From the NCBI RefSeq assembly GCF_027923385.1, contig NZ_BSEC01000007.1, positions 1 to 64,000 of the forward strand: a stretch of DNA of 64,000 bases, in the 5' to 3' direction. The translations under genes and the position numbers were made by a program. Below the pieces are notes generated by a model. It was not told the DNA's origin, made no database searches, and saw only the letters and a program-made list of their open reading frames with translations. This DNA comes from Methylocystis echinoides (GTDB taxonomy: Bacteria; Pseudomonadota; Alphaproteobacteria; Rhizobiales; Beijerinckiaceae). Below are positions 17,654 to 26,870 of the stretch, one piece after another. Every line of letters begins with the position of its first letter. The first letter of the stretch is position 1.

Positions 17654-18492
17654 GGCGCGGGGGTCTGCTTTTCATGCTGGCGCTCGCCTGTGCGGCCCCA
17701 GCTGCAGCGTTACAGCAGCCGGCGGCCGGGCAACGCGATGCGCGGGTGCGCATGGTGGCCTATGATCCAGCCAATGTGGTCAAGATCAACGGCGTCATTC
17801 GAGCCTCGACGCAAGTGGTCTTCGCCGACGATGAAGAAATCGCGCATGTAGCGATCGGCGACACGATCGCCTGGGAAGTGGCGCCCGCGGGGTCGATCCT
17901 GTTCCTTAAACCCCGCGAGAAGCATCCGCCGACGAATCTGCAGGTTGTCACCACGCGGGCTGACGGGCGCAAGCGCTCCTACCAGTTCGAGCTGTCGATT
18001 TCCGAAAGCTCTCTTGCCGAGGGCTACTTCGTTGTGCGCTTCGCTTACCCGGGCGACGAGATCGAGCGCCGGCGCTTTGAGGCCGCAGCTCGCGGCGCCG
18101 AGCGCGAAGGGACGATGATCGAGCAGGCTTTCGACGCCTCTCGCGCGGATGGGCCGCGCAACTGGCGCTTCTCGGCGCAAGGCTCGATTGATCTCGAGCC
18201 AGAAGCCGTCTTCGACGACGGCAAGGAGACGAGTTTCCGCTTTGCTGGAAACCGCGAGATCCCGGCGATTTACCTCATAGCATCCGACGGATCTGAGACG
18301 CTCGCGGCAAAGGACGTGCGTGGCGAGATTGTCGTTGTCCATGCGACCGCGCGGGAATTTAGGCTGCGCAAAGGCGGCGACGTTCTCTGCGTCTACAACG
18401 AAGCCTTCGACCCTGTGGGCTTCAACCCCAGCACGAACACGATGAGCCCGGATGTCGCGCGGCTGCCGAAAGCCCCGATCAGGCGCCGATAA
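17650..18492 (+). CDS. virB9: VirB9 outer-membrane core component
   Basis: 280 aa from the ATG at 17650. Sec signal ([15 protein letters not shown]) and the VirB9/CagX pattern: [18 protein letters not shown] near the start, [26 protein letters not shown] central strands, and a C-terminal [17 protein letters not shown]. Together with VirB7 and VirB10 it forms the ring spanning the outer membrane. It is coupled to virB8 and ends 15 bp before virB10. Confidence 0.93.
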   Translation: MRRGGLLFMLALACAAPAAALQQPAAGQRDARVRMVAYDPANVVKINGVIRASTQVVFADDEEIAHVAIGDTIAWEVAPAGSILFLKPREKHPPTNLQVVTTRADGRKRSYQFELSISESSLAEGYFVVRFAYPGDEIERRRFEAAARGAEREGTMIEQAFDASRADGPRNWRFSAQGSIDLEPEAVFDDGKETSFRFAGNREIPAIYLIASDGSETLAAKDVRGEIVVVHATAREFRLRKGGDVLCVYNEAFDPVGFNPSTNTMSPDVARLPKAPIRRR

Positions 18493-18507
18493 GTGAGAGG
18501 TTAAGAG

Positions 18508-19653
18508 ATGACCGAAGCCCAGACCGACGCCCTGCCGGGCGAGCGCGGCATTAGCCCGGTAGCAGGCGGCAACGACGATAGGGCGCGCGCGACGCTCCAA
18601 CGCGGCGTCGGGGCCGTGGCTTTGACCGTTTTCGCGGCGCTGATCATCTGGGGAACATGGAAGGGCGAAAGGAAAGCAAACGACCCCGCTCCCAATAAAT
18701 TCATGATCCGCCAGGCGGCAGCCTTCGAGCCAGCGCGCGAGCCGCCGGCGCCCAAACCTGCGGATGTCACTGGCTCCATTCCCCTCCCTGCGCCGGCGGC
18801 GTTGACGTCTTCGGTCCCTGATCAGTTGATGGAGAGCGCGCGGCGCGCGCCGGTGCTCGCCTATAACCGGCCGCTCCAGACGCGGGCGGCCCAAAATCCG
18901 CTGACGAACGAGCTCGGTCCTTATCCCAACGGGTCAGGGGAACCGGGGCCGCGCAACGAGCTCCTCGACAAATTGCAGCCGACCCCGCTCGAGGGTGTGC
19001 GCGCCTCCCGCCTCCCCAATCGAAATCTCCTTGTCGCCCAAGGAACTCCTATTCCCTGCGTGTTGGAGACGGCGATGTCGTCGGACGTTCCGGGCTTCGT
19101 CTCATGCGTCGTCTTGCGCGACGTAATGTCCGATTCGGGTAATGTCGTGTTGATGGAGAAGGGCACTCAAATCGTTGGCGAATACCGCGCCACTGTTCGG
19201 CGCGGCTCGCAGCGCCTGTTCGTGCTGTGGACGCGCGCGAAAACACCGACGGGCGTCATCGTCGCGCTCGCCTCGCCCGGAACCGACGCGCTCGGCCGCG
19301 CTGGTTTCGACGGCGAGATCGACACGCATTTCTGGCAGCGCTTCGGCGGCGCGCTCCTGCTGTCGGTTGTCGGCGACGCCGCCGCGATCGGTCGCCAGCA
19401 GCTGCAATCGAACGATATCCAGATCGTCAACGCACCCGGAGCCATGAACACAGGCGCGGCCGTCGCCGTTCAGAACTCGATCGACATTCCCCCGACCCTG
19501 ACCAAGAACCAAGGCGAACTGGTCAATGTGCTCGTCGCGCGCGATCTCGATTTCTCCTCCGTCTATCGGCTTCGACGCATCGTAACGCCCCCTCCGCCAT
19601 TCGAGCGCCCTACGCCAGGCGCTGCCGCGCCCGCATTGGTGACCAAGCCATGA
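18508..19653 (+). CDS. virB10: VirB10 energy-sensing core protein
   Basis: 381 aa. Cytoplasmic N-end, one membrane helix (VGAVALTVFAALIIWGTW, about 33-51), Pro-rich linker (about 75-95), then the C-terminal TrbI/VirB10 domain with NLLVAQGTPIPCVLETAM and MEKGTQIVGEYRATVRRGSQRLFV. VirB10 bridges both membranes and senses ATP use by VirB11 and VirD4. An AGAG site precedes the ATG; it overlaps virB11 by 4 bp. Confidence 0.94.
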   Translation: MTEAQTDALPGERGISPVAGGNDDRARATLQRGVGAVALTVFAALIIWGTWKGERKANDPAPNKFMIRQAAAFEPAREPPAPKPADVTGSIPLPAPAALTSSVPDQLMESARRAPVLAYNRPLQTRAAQNPLTNELGPYPNGSGEPGPRNELLDKLQPTPLEGVRASRLPNRNLLVAQGTPIPCVLETAMSSDVPGFVSCVVLRDVMSDSGNVVLMEKGTQIVGEYRATVRRGSQRLFVLWTRAKTPTGVIVALASPGTDALGRAGFDGEIDTHFWQRFGGALLLSVVGDAAAIGRQQLQSNDIQIVNAPGAMNTGAAVAVQNSIDIPPTLTKNQGELVNVLVARDLDFSSVYRLRRIVTPPPPFERPTPGAAAPALVTKP

Positions 19654-20681
19654 CACCCGCAGGGATCAGCGAGCGTAGCGGCGCCCACCTTGTGCTCGAG
19701 CGCTATCTCGAGCCGTTGGCCTCCTATCTTTCGGACCAGAGCTTGACTGAGATTGTCGTCAACCGCCCCGGCGAGATCTTCGTCGAAGGCCCCGGCGGCT
19801 GGGCGCGGCATGAGGCCGCGACGCTGACGCAGGAGCACCTTCTGCATCTCGCCACCGCCGCGGCGGCCTTCACCAAACAGGATGTCAGCGCTGAGCGGCC
19901 GATCGTCTCAACGACGCTTCTTGGCGACGAGCGTTGCCAGATCGTCCTGCCGCCGGCGGTTGCCGGAGGGACGGTGAGTCTGACGATCCGCAAGCCCGCA
20001 GCGCTGACCATGTCGCTTCGCAAGCTCGAAAAGGAGCGCCTATTCGACGACGTGCGTGCCGCGAGCGAAGAGCTTTCCGCCGACGAGCATCGCCTGCTCG
20101 CCCTGAAGGAAGCCGGCAAATGGCGGGAATTCCTGGAGCTTGCGGTGCACACCCGGCGCAATGTCCTCATTTCCGGGGCCACGGGCTCCGGCAAAACGAC
20201 GCTCTCCAAGGCGCTGATCGCGGCGATCCCGGAGGAAGAACGGCTCATCGCCATCGAAGACGCGGCCGAGCTCGTTATCCCGCACGCAAATTGCGTGCGG
20301 CTTCTTTACGCCAAGGACGGGCAGGGGCTCGCGAAGGTCGGCCCGCGCGAACTCCTTGAATCCTGCCTGCGCATGCGCCCCGACCGCATTCTGCTGCAGG
20401 AGCTGCGCGACGGAACGGCCTTCTTCTATCTTCGAAATGTGAATTCCGGCCATCCCGGCTCGATCACCACGGTGCACGCCGACAGCGCGCGGCTCGCTTT
20501 CGAGCAATTGACGCTGCTGGTGAAAGAGAGCGCGGAAGGGCGCGACCTCCATCGCGACGATATTCGATCGCTCCTTCTGCTTCTCGTCGACGTCGTCGTG
20601 CAAATGCAAAAGCGCGACGGCCGATACCGCATCACGGAAATCTATTATGACCCCGTTCGCAAACGCGACCACGCCCGTTAG
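19650..20681 (+). CDS. virB11: VirB11 secretion ATPase
   Basis: 343 aa from the ATG at 19650. Walker A SGATGSGKTTLSKAL near 173-187, Asp box EDAAEL, Walker B RPDRILLQELRDG and the His box SGHPGSITTVHAD identify the hexameric traffic ATPase. It drives pilus assembly and substrate passage at the cytoplasmic face. It overlaps virB10 by 4 bp and virD4 by 35 bp. Confidence 0.95.
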   Translation: MTPAGISERSGAHLVLERYLEPLASYLSDQSLTEIVVNRPGEIFVEGPGGWARHEAATLTQEHLLHLATAAAAFTKQDVSAERPIVSTTLLGDERCQIVLPPAVAGGTVSLTIRKPAALTMSLRKLEKERLFDDVRAASEELSADEHRLLALKEAGKWREFLELAVHTRRNVLISGATGSGKTTLSKALIAAIPEEERLIAIEDAAELVIPHANCVRLLYAKDGQGLAKVGPRELLESCLRMRPDRILLQELRDGTAFFYLRNVNSGHPGSITTVHADSARLAFEQLTLLVKESAEGRDLHRDDIRSLLLLLVDVVVQMQKRDGRYRITEIYYDPVRKRDHAR

Positions 20682-22593
20682 GGCGGCGGCCCTCGCGGCA
20701 CTCGCCCTCGCCGCCCTGGCGCTATTTCTCATCACTGCCTCGAATGTGCTGCTGCTGGGCCTTCGCGCGCATGACGGCGGTTTCCATCTTATAGAGATCG
20801 TCAGCAGCTGGCTGCGTTACGGCGCCGACAAACGCCTCGATCGATGGCTGATGCTGTCGACTCTCGCCGGCCTCGTCGTCGCCTTCGGTGTGCTCGGCGC
20901 TGTATTGCGTCGCCGTCCGTTGCCCCTTCACGGCAAGGCGAGCTTTGCGAGCGAGCGTGAGATCGCGGAGGCGGGCCTGCGCTCCCAGCAGGGGTTGCTG
21001 CTCGGACGCAAAGACGGAAGGCTTTTGTGTTTCGGGGGGTCGGAGCACGTTCTCGTCTACGCCCCGACCCGCACCGGCAAAGGCGTCGGCTACGTCATTC
21101 CCAATCTGCTCAACTGGCCAGACTCGGTTGTCGTGCTCGACGTGAAGAAGGAGAACTGGGAGAAATCCGCAGGCTTTCGCGCTGCGCATGGGCAGGAGGT
21201 TCATCTCTTCGACCCGCTCGACGAGAACGGCCGCACCGCCCGCTATAATCCGCTTTCCTATGTGCGCAGCGAGCCGGCGGACCTTTACGACGATCTGCAA
21301 CGCATTGCCGTCATGTTGTTTCCCGCTGAGAGCCGCGGCGATCCCTTCTGGTTCGAAGCCGCCCGCTCGGCGTTCGTGGCGATCGGCGGCTATGTCGCCG
21401 AAACGCCGGGCTTGCCTTTCACAATCGGGGAAATCCTGCGCCAGCTCTCCTCGACCAATGACATCAAGAAACATTTCGAGAAAATCATCGCCGCTCGGAA
21501 ATCCGGGCCTTCGCCGCTCTCCCGCCATTGCGTCACCGCGCTCAACGACTTTCTCGCGGCTTCCGAGAACACCTTGAACTCGGTGCGCAAGACGGTGACG
21601 GCGCGCCTCGGGCTGTGGCTCAATCCGCGCATCGACGCCGCCACGGCGGGGAATGATTTCGACTTGCGGTTTCTGCGCCAGCGGCCGATGTCGATTTATC
21701 TTGGGGTGACGCCCGACAATCTCGACCGTTTGAGCCCGCTCCTCAATCTGTTCTTCCAACAGACGATCGACCTCAACACCCGCGAATTGCCGGAGCAGAA
21801 CCAGAAGCTCAACCGCAGGCTGCTGTTGCTCTTGGACGAATTCGCCGCGCTCGGCAATGTCAGCGTGCTCGCGAAGTCGGTCGCGTTCCTCGCCGGCTTT
21901 AACGTCCGTCTCCTGACGGTCATCCAGAGCCCGTCGCAGCTGCGCGCAATCTATGGGCCGGACCTCGCCAAGAACATCATGACAAACCACGCCGTCGAGG
22001 TGGTGTTCGCGCCGAAGGAACAGGACGTGGCGAACGAGCTTTCCGAGCGCATCGGCTATGATACGGTCAAAGCCTCGAGCCGCAGCGGGCCGAGGGGACT
22101 GGCGATGCGGGCGACAAGCGAAACTGTCTCCGAGCATCGCCGCGCTTTGATGCTGCCCCAGGAATTGAAGCTGCTGCCGAAATCCAAGGGGATTCTCCTC
22201 ATGGCCGGCGTTCCGCCGATCGTCGCCGACAAGATCGTCTATTACAAAGACAAGGCGTTCCTGGCGCGCGTGCTGCCAACGCCTGTCCTGGAATTGCCCA
22301 AGAGCCGTTCCACGGCGCTGCTCGACGCCGAAATCAGGGAGCTTCGTTCCGAGGTCGCCGAGCTGCGCGCGGTCTTCCAAACGCGGCCCTTGAGCGATGC
22401 GGAAATCGCCGATCCGTCGACCATTCCCACCGACGCGACTTTTGACTTCGGGGACGTGGACATCGATCTCGAAGGGCTGTCTGAGGAGGAAATGAAGGCC
22501 TGGACCCTGAACTATATCGATGCCCAGGCGATCGAGACGGGACGGCGCTCGAGCCGCACGCCGAGAGGGGAGCGACATGAGCGACACGGCTGA
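20647..22593 (+). CDS. virD4: VirD4/TraG-type coupling protein
   Basis: 648 aa. Two N-terminal membrane helices (about 10-38 and 70-90), Walker A YAPTRTGKGVGYVIPNLLNW near 138-157, VVLDVKKENWEKSAGFR, Walker B LLLLLDEFAALG and FNVRLLTVIQSPSQL. It recruits the relaxase-DNA complex to the channel. A C-terminal acidic region may bind substrates. It overlaps the LPD7 gene by 17 bp. A 686-residue antisense frame over it is a shadow. Confidence 0.95.
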   Translation: MTPFANATTPVRAAALAALALAALALFLITASNVLLLGLRAHDGGFHLIEIVSSWLRYGADKRLDRWLMLSTLAGLVVAFGVLGAVLRRRPLPLHGKASFASEREIAEAGLRSQQGLLLGRKDGRLLCFGGSEHVLVYAPTRTGKGVGYVIPNLLNWPDSVVVLDVKKENWEKSAGFRAAHGQEVHLFDPLDENGRTARYNPLSYVRSEPADLYDDLQRIAVMLFPAESRGDPFWFEAARSAFVAIGGYVAETPGLPFTIGEILRQLSSTNDIKKHFEKIIAARKSGPSPLSRHCVTALNDFLAASENTLNSVRKTVTARLGLWLNPRIDAATAGNDFDLRFLRQRPMSIYLGVTPDNLDRLSPLLNLFFQQTIDLNTRELPEQNQKLNRRLLLLLDEFAALGNVSVLAKSVAFLAGFNVRLLTVIQSPSQLRAIYGPDLAKNIMTNHAVEVVFAPKEQDVANELSERIGYDTVKASSRSGPRGLAMRATSETVSEHRRALMLPQELKLLPKSKGILLMAGVPPIVADKIVYYKDKAFLARVLPTPVLELPKSRSTALLDAEIRELRSEVAELRAVFQTRPLSDAEIADPSTIPTDATFDFGDVDIDLEGLSEEEMKAWTLNYIDAQAIETGRRSSRTPRGERHERHG

Positions 22594-23596
22594 CGCGCAA
22601 GGCGACTTTGTGATCGAGCGCGTCGCGGATGCTGGCGACGATCGCCAGGGGGGCGAGCTGCGGGCGGCGCGGGACGCCAACAAGCGCGATCCTGGCCTTG
22701 AATCGGCGGGCGACGCGCCGCCTCCCGAAAAGGCGTCGCCAATGGCGCGCGAGGACGGCTTCCCTGATCGCGTCCGCCGCAAATATTACGTGGTCGCCGA
22801 GGAGCGGACGAAGGAGGGAGCGGCTCTCAATGCGCGCGTCTACGCCGACGAGCGCGGCGAATATCTCGCCTTCAAGGCTACGGAAGACCGGCTCACGACA
22901 CGCCTCGCCTCGGCACAGGTGATCCACGACATGATCGCCGTCGCGGAACACCGTAACTGGCAGGTTATCCACCTTCGCGGATCGGTGGAATTCCGGCGCG
23001 AAACTTGGTTGGAGGCGAGCGCTCGCGGAATAGAGGTCAAGGGTTATGAGCCGACCGAAATCGACCAGCAGGCGCTGGCTTCCCGGCGTGCGGCTCGGGA
23101 ACGCGCAAATCCGCGCCCGCCGGAATCGTGGGACCGTTCGAATCCCGATAGAGCGAAGCGCGGCGATCGGTTCGATTCGCGCAACAGCGCCGACCGGGAC
23201 CGGAATAACCTCACAGTGATCGACAACGCCAACGGCAAACCGCGCGCCGATCGGCGCCAGGTCCCGCAGGAAGGGTGGCCGGCGCGGGCAGAAAAATTCC
23301 GCGCCGCGGATCGGAAGGCGGCGGCGCGAGACGCCGACCTCGTCGCAGCACAATCACAGCTCGTGATTGTCGAAAAAGCTCTCGCACGCGCCTTCCCTCG
23401 CGACCCGCAGGCGCGGGAAAGAATCTTGGAAGCGGCGAAGGAGCGGATCGCCCAGCACCTCGAGCAAGGACGCTCTTTCGAGCGAGCGACGGTCAGGGAG
23501 CGAACGTCGGAATTGCGCCGACCGCGAAACGAGAGGGGCGAGGCCCGTCGAAACCTTGAAGAGGTCCGGGACAGAACCCGTCAGCGGGAACGGTGA
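22577..23596 (+). CDS. stand-alone LPD7-domain protein
   Basis: 339 aa. Residues about 60-165 form an LPD7 domain (RRKYYVVAEERTKEG, YLAFKATEDRLTT, ASAQVIHDMIAVAEHRNW, SVEFRRETWLEASARGIEVKGYEPTE), normally the C-terminal domain of large MOB_P relaxases. The tail is highly charged and probably coiled coil (about 235-339). Here it is a separate gene translated with the coupling protein, while the relaxase at 28098 lacks LPD7. It may act with the relaxase as the missing half, or be packaged as a substrate. Function itself is unknown. Confidence 0.8.
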   Translation: MSDTADAQGDFVIERVADAGDDRQGGELRAARDANKRDPGLESAGDAPPPEKASPMAREDGFPDRVRRKYYVVAEERTKEGAALNARVYADERGEYLAFKATEDRLTTRLASAQVIHDMIAVAEHRNWQVIHLRGSVEFRRETWLEASARGIEVKGYEPTEIDQQALASRRAARERANPRPPESWDRSNPDRAKRGDRFDSRNSADRDRNNLTVIDNANGKPRADRRQVPQEGWPARAEKFRAADRKAAARDADLVAAQSQLVIVEKALARAFPRDPQARERILEAAKERIAQHLEQGRSFERATVRERTSELRRPRNERGEARRNLEEVRDRTRQRER

Positions 23597-23617
23597 CGCG
23601 CGCAACGCGCGCTTCTC

Positions 23618-23890
23618 TTATTCTTTGGATTTTCGAGAAACGCGCTTCGCCCCCGGCGCAGGCTGCAGGCGCCCGATCAGCTCCGCGGGCGCGACCCGCA
23701 AGGCGCAGGCGAGATCGATGAATTCGATCACATCGAGCCGCCGCTCTCCGCCTTCGACTTTCGCCACGAAGGATTGCGACTTTCCGAGCCGTTCGGCAAC
23801 TTGCGCTTGGGTAAGCCCAGTCGCGCGTCGAGTCTCGACCAGCAATGCCAATAGCTGGCGCTGGCGAGGCGATCGAAGCGTTTTGGACAT
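23618..23890 (-). CDS. XRE-family helix-turn-helix regulator
   Basis: 90 aa, one Cro/CI-type domain at about 10-68: LALLVETRRATGLTQAQVAERLGKSQSFVAKVEGGERRLDVIEFIDLACAL. The basic tail is short. It converges on the LPD7 gene and is divergent from the hypothetical gene at 24059. Two dyads at 23928-23963, 40-70 bp upstream of its start, are likely its own operators. Confidence 0.9.
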   Translation of the reverse strand: MSKTLRSPRQRQLLALLVETRRATGLTQAQVAERLGKSQSFVAKVEGGERRLDVIEFIDLACALRVAPAELIGRLQPAPGAKRVSRKSKE

Positions 23891-23927
23891 CGATGCAAAG
23901 ACGGGCTCGAGAAAAGCGAGCTCGTGC

Positions 23928-23963
23928 GATAATCCGGTTTTGGAATTATCCCATTTTGGGATA
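23928..23963. promoter_or_regulatory. two overlapping dyads, likely XRE operators
   Basis: TATCCCA-TTT-TGGGATA at 23947-23963 is a perfect 7-bp dyad. It overlaps an imperfect dyad, GATAATCC then GGAATTATC, at 23928-23950. Both lie between the XRE gene and the divergent gene at 24059, in a local AT-rich stretch, fitting an autoregulatory switch. Confidence 0.55.
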
Positions 23964-24058
23964 TCCAGGGTCCGGCAGTCCGTTCGGACCGCGGCCGTTA
24001 AAGTTTTCTAAAGCCGAACTACTTCTATTGGATCGATCCATCCGGCTGGGACGAGAAC

Positions 24059-24439
24059 ATGAGCGAGAAGGCCGATCTTGAGAGGAAAGCCATCCAAGCC
24101 CTGCGGAGCTACCGTGAAGCGCTGGCTCGGGCCGAGGAGCTAGAACAGGAAGAGGCTACAGCGCGCAAGGAGGTTTTCGAGCGTTTGAATCGTTTAGAAA
24201 TCTCGAAAGGACAGGTCGACGTTTCAGCTTTGAGGTGGGAAGTAATCGCTGCCGGCCAGGCAGCCATTTCCAGATTGAGTGAAATCCGCGCCGCCTTGAG
24301 CGAGGCCACGGCGAAACTCGATTCGGCATACCGCGTCGTGGCCGCCTTGGATCAGGAGCTTGGCTCCATTTCGGGTGTGGAGAAGGGCAAACAAAACCCG
24401 CTGGAAACCGGATCCGAAGAAAGCACAGACATCGTCTGA
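24059..24439 (+). CDS. hypothetical coiled-coil protein, 126 aa
   Basis: Almost wholly helical with heptad-like spacing (YREALARAEELEQEEATARKE, then LSEIRAALSEATAKLDSAYRVV). No family recognised, no signal peptide or membrane segment. GAGAA precedes the ATG. It is divergent from the XRE regulator and may be its target. Confidence 0.55.
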   Translation: MSEKADLERKAIQALRSYREALARAEELEQEEATARKEVFERLNRLEISKGQVDVSALRWEVIAAGQAAISRLSEIRAALSEATAKLDSAYRVVAALDQELGSISGVEKGKQNPLETGSEESTDIV

Positions 24440-24625
24440 CCTTTTCCTGTCCCGCTGAGGTTGGGCAATTGAGCGTCCCGCCTGCCAGGAACCGCGCGCC
24501 GCGCAGATCCCTGAGTTTCAGGTTGAGAGAAGAGCTCCCGATGAGGGTCTGCTTTGGGGCCAGAAGCAGACAAGCCTTGTGCCAACCATTCACGCGGAAA
24601 TCGCCTCCGCAACCCGCCTTGACGC

Positions 24626-25441
24626 TCATCCTTCGACGAAGGTGGAAAGCGCGTCAGGCGCCGCGATCATCAGGGCGCCGCCGACCGTCAAAATGACCGC
24701 TGTGACCTGCGCCAATAGCCTCGCCCGATGCAGTGTCTTCTCTGCGAAGACGACGAGGGTCACGGTGGCCAGCACGGCGAGGTTCATCATGCCGAGCGGG
24801 AACATGATGGCGCACAGGAGCCAGCAGCATCCCAGGCAATAGGCGCCGTGAATTACGCCCATCATCACGGCTCCGTTCACCCCATCGCGCCAGGAAGTCA
24901 TGATGAAGCTGAGGGGCGTCCTGCACTTGGAGAGGCACATGTCCTTGATCGGGGTCAGCTGGTAGAGGCCGGCCGCAACAAGGATTGCGCCGCCGAAGCG
25001 GTTCATCGTCTCCGCCGAGAACGCCGCGCGGGAAGCGAAGGCCTCGAAGGCGATCGCGCCAATGTAGGCGGCGATGCCCGACAGCAGCCAGACGACCATG
25101 TATCCGGCGAGGAACGCCCACGTCGCCACAAAGGCCTGGCCATGTCGGCGCTTGCTCTCCTGCGTCTTGTGAAAGGTGAGCAACATCGGCGCGGCGGTGG
25201 GAAACATCATCGCCACGGTCATCGCCATCCACATTGTGACGAACAGCGGCGCCTGCATCCCCATGGTTGGCGCGGCCATGGGCGAACCAGGGTGGTGGTG
25301 TATCCCGGCCCCGTGCCACGCGAGCCAAGCCCAGGCCCCTGAACAAAACATGATGAGCAGGCCCAGAATGACGTTTCGTTGCGCCCCAATCGGATCTATC
25401 CGCGCCTTTTCCATTTCGACGGCCGCCGTCAGTTCGACCAT
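24626..25441 (-). CDS. DUF2182 membrane protein (putative metal-binding)
   Basis: 271 aa with about seven hydrophobic helices. Typical DUF2182 features: WHGAGIHHH near the first helix, MWMAMTVAMMFPTAAPMLLTF, a CLSKCRTPLSF loop and HGAYCLGCCWLLCAIMFPLGMMN. The His- and Cys-rich loops suggest metal contact, but the function of the family is not established. Its start overlaps the end of the DUF1326 gene by 13 bp, a pairing often seen for these two families. Confidence 0.85.
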   Translation of the reverse strand: MVELTAAVEMEKARIDPIGAQRNVILGLLIMFCSGAWAWLAWHGAGIHHHPGSPMAAPTMGMQAPLFVTMWMAMTVAMMFPTAAPMLLTFHKTQESKRRHGQAFVATWAFLAGYMVVWLLSGIAAYIGAIAFEAFASRAAFSAETMNRFGGAILVAAGLYQLTPIKDMCLSKCRTPLSFIMTSWRDGVNGAVMMGVIHGAYCLGCCWLLCAIMFPLGMMNLAVLATVTLVVFAEKTLHRARLLAQVTAVILTVGGALMIAAPDALSTFVEG

Positions 25442-26052
25442 TCGATCGGCGCGTAGTGGCCGTTTCGACCTGCATTGTTCCAGTTCATGCCATGGTCGAC
25501 ATAGCTGTTGCCGTCGCGGCCGACGGCGAGGGCGATGCGCTCAGGGGCGACGGGATGGCCGCTCGTCGCCCAGATTTCGCCGCTTGGATGCAGTCCCTTC
25601 AGCGGGTCGACGGCCATGGCGAGCACTCCGGGAATTTCGACGGAGCGCGACTTGCCATCGATCGCATATTTGATCGCGGCCTTCTTCACGCCGAGATGCG
25701 TTCCGACCAGCGGCGCAAAGGCCGCCATCGGCCCGCCTTCGGCCCCGCCGAAGATCGCTCCGATCGCGGCGGTCTGTTCGTCGCTCGCGCGCTCGTCGAG
25801 ATAGACGGCGAGGGTCCAGTCGCCTTCCGCCATGGGGCCGGGCGCGTGGGCCGCGAGCGCGACATTCAACCCATCGAGCGCGACGTCGCCATAGTTGCCC
25901 GAGTCGATATGAAACGCCATCACGACGTCGCAGAATCCCTGCGTCGGCTGCTCGGCCATGGCCTTGGCCGAGAATACGCACGGGCAGACAATGTTGCAGT
26001 TGCAATTTTCGAAATAGTCGCCGACGAGACGCCATTTCTTCTGGGAGGTCAT
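25429..26052 (-). CDS. DUF1326 domain protein
   Basis: 207 aa, one DUF1326 domain over nearly the full length. The N-terminal motif FENCNCNIVCPC carries four cysteines in a pattern that could hold a metal. No signal peptide. Overlaps and precedes the DUF2182 membrane gene, with which it probably forms a functional pair. What the pair does is unknown; a metal or redox role is inferred from the Cys motif. Confidence 0.87.
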   Translation of the reverse strand: MTSQKKWRLVGDYFENCNCNIVCPCVFSAKAMAEQPTQGFCDVVMAFHIDSGNYGDVALDGLNVALAAHAPGPMAEGDWTLAVYLDERASDEQTAAIGAIFGGAEGGPMAAFAPLVGTHLGVKKAAIKYAIDGKSRSVEIPGVLAMAVDPLKGLHPSGEIWATSGHPVAPERIALAVGRDGNSYVDHGMNWNNAGRNGHYAPIEWSN

Positions 26053-26092
26053 GTGTGTCTCCTTGCATCGGGGGCCGCACGACGATCTGTCG

Positions 26093-26839
26093 TCAGAACG
26101 GCTCCTTGAATGGCCTCAGGTCGAGTTCATGCGTCCAGACGCTGCGTGGCTGGCGATGCAGCGTCCAATAGACGTCCGCGATGTCGTCGACGGCGAGCAG
26201 ACCGTCGGCGCCCTTGGAGCGGACATATTCGGCGAAGTTGGTCGCGGCGTAGTCGCCCTCGATTACGCCGTCGATCACGACATGAGCGACATGGACGCCC
26301 TGCGGGCTGAATTCGCGCGCCAGACCCTGCGCCACGGCGCGCAATCCCGCCTTGGCCGCGCCGAAAGCGAGGAAGGGCGGACGGGCGCGCATCGAGGCCG
26401 TCGCGCCGGTGAAGAGGATCGTGCCCTTCCCGCGCGGGGCCATGCGGCGCGCCGCCTCACGGCCGACGATAAAGCCGCCGAAGGTGTTCTGGCGCCAAAG
26501 GCGCTCGAAGAGTTCCGGCGTCGTCTCCAGCGCGGAGGCGGCGACATTGCTCCCGACGTTGTAGGCAACTAGCTCGACGGCGCCGTCACTATCGGCTTCG
26601 TCGAACAGGGCGGCGACGCCCGCCTCATTGGCGGCGTCGGCGACCTTAACGGAAACGGCGCCGCCGGCCGCCGTGATTTGCTCGGCGACGACGCGCAGGC
26701 GCTCGGGGGTGCGGCCTGCAATGGTGACTCGCAGGCCTTCCCGCGCGAACCGCCTCGCCAGCGCGGCGCCGAGACCTGTCTCGGCGCCTACACCAATCAC
26801 AACCGCGTCGCCTTTGGGCGAAGCCTTTTCATTCCTCAT
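26093..26839 (-). CDS. short-chain dehydrogenase/reductase with Tyr-to-Phe change
   Basis: 248 aa Rossmann-fold SDR. Cofactor motif GVGAETGLGAALARRF (about 16-31), NNAG-position reads NVGSN, and Ser149 is present. The catalytic YxxxK is FGAAK (Phe159, Lys163), so the usual proton-donor tyrosine is absent. Some SDR subfamilies carry this change and may work with altered chemistry or as binding proteins. It lies 41 bp from the DUF1326 gene and 32 bp from the DUF938 gene, on the same strand. Confidence 0.85.
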   Translation of the reverse strand: MRNEKASPKGDAVVIGVGAETGLGAALARRFAREGLRVTIAGRTPERLRVVAEQITAAGGAVSVKVADAANEAGVAALFDEADSDGAVELVAYNVGSNVAASALETTPELFERLWRQNTFGGFIVGREAARRMAPRGKGTILFTGATASMRARPPFLAFGAAKAGLRAVAQGLAREFSPQGVHVAHVVIDGVIEGDYAATNFAEYVRSKGADGLLAVDDIADVYWTLHRQPRSVWTHELDLRPFKEPF

Positions 26840-26870
26840 GATCTCTCGATCCTCCGCGGCGGCTATTTCC

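Noticed and set aside
20722..22782. 686-codon minus-strand frame over virD4
   Set aside because: Antisense shadow; the plus-strand gene carries all coupling-protein motifs.
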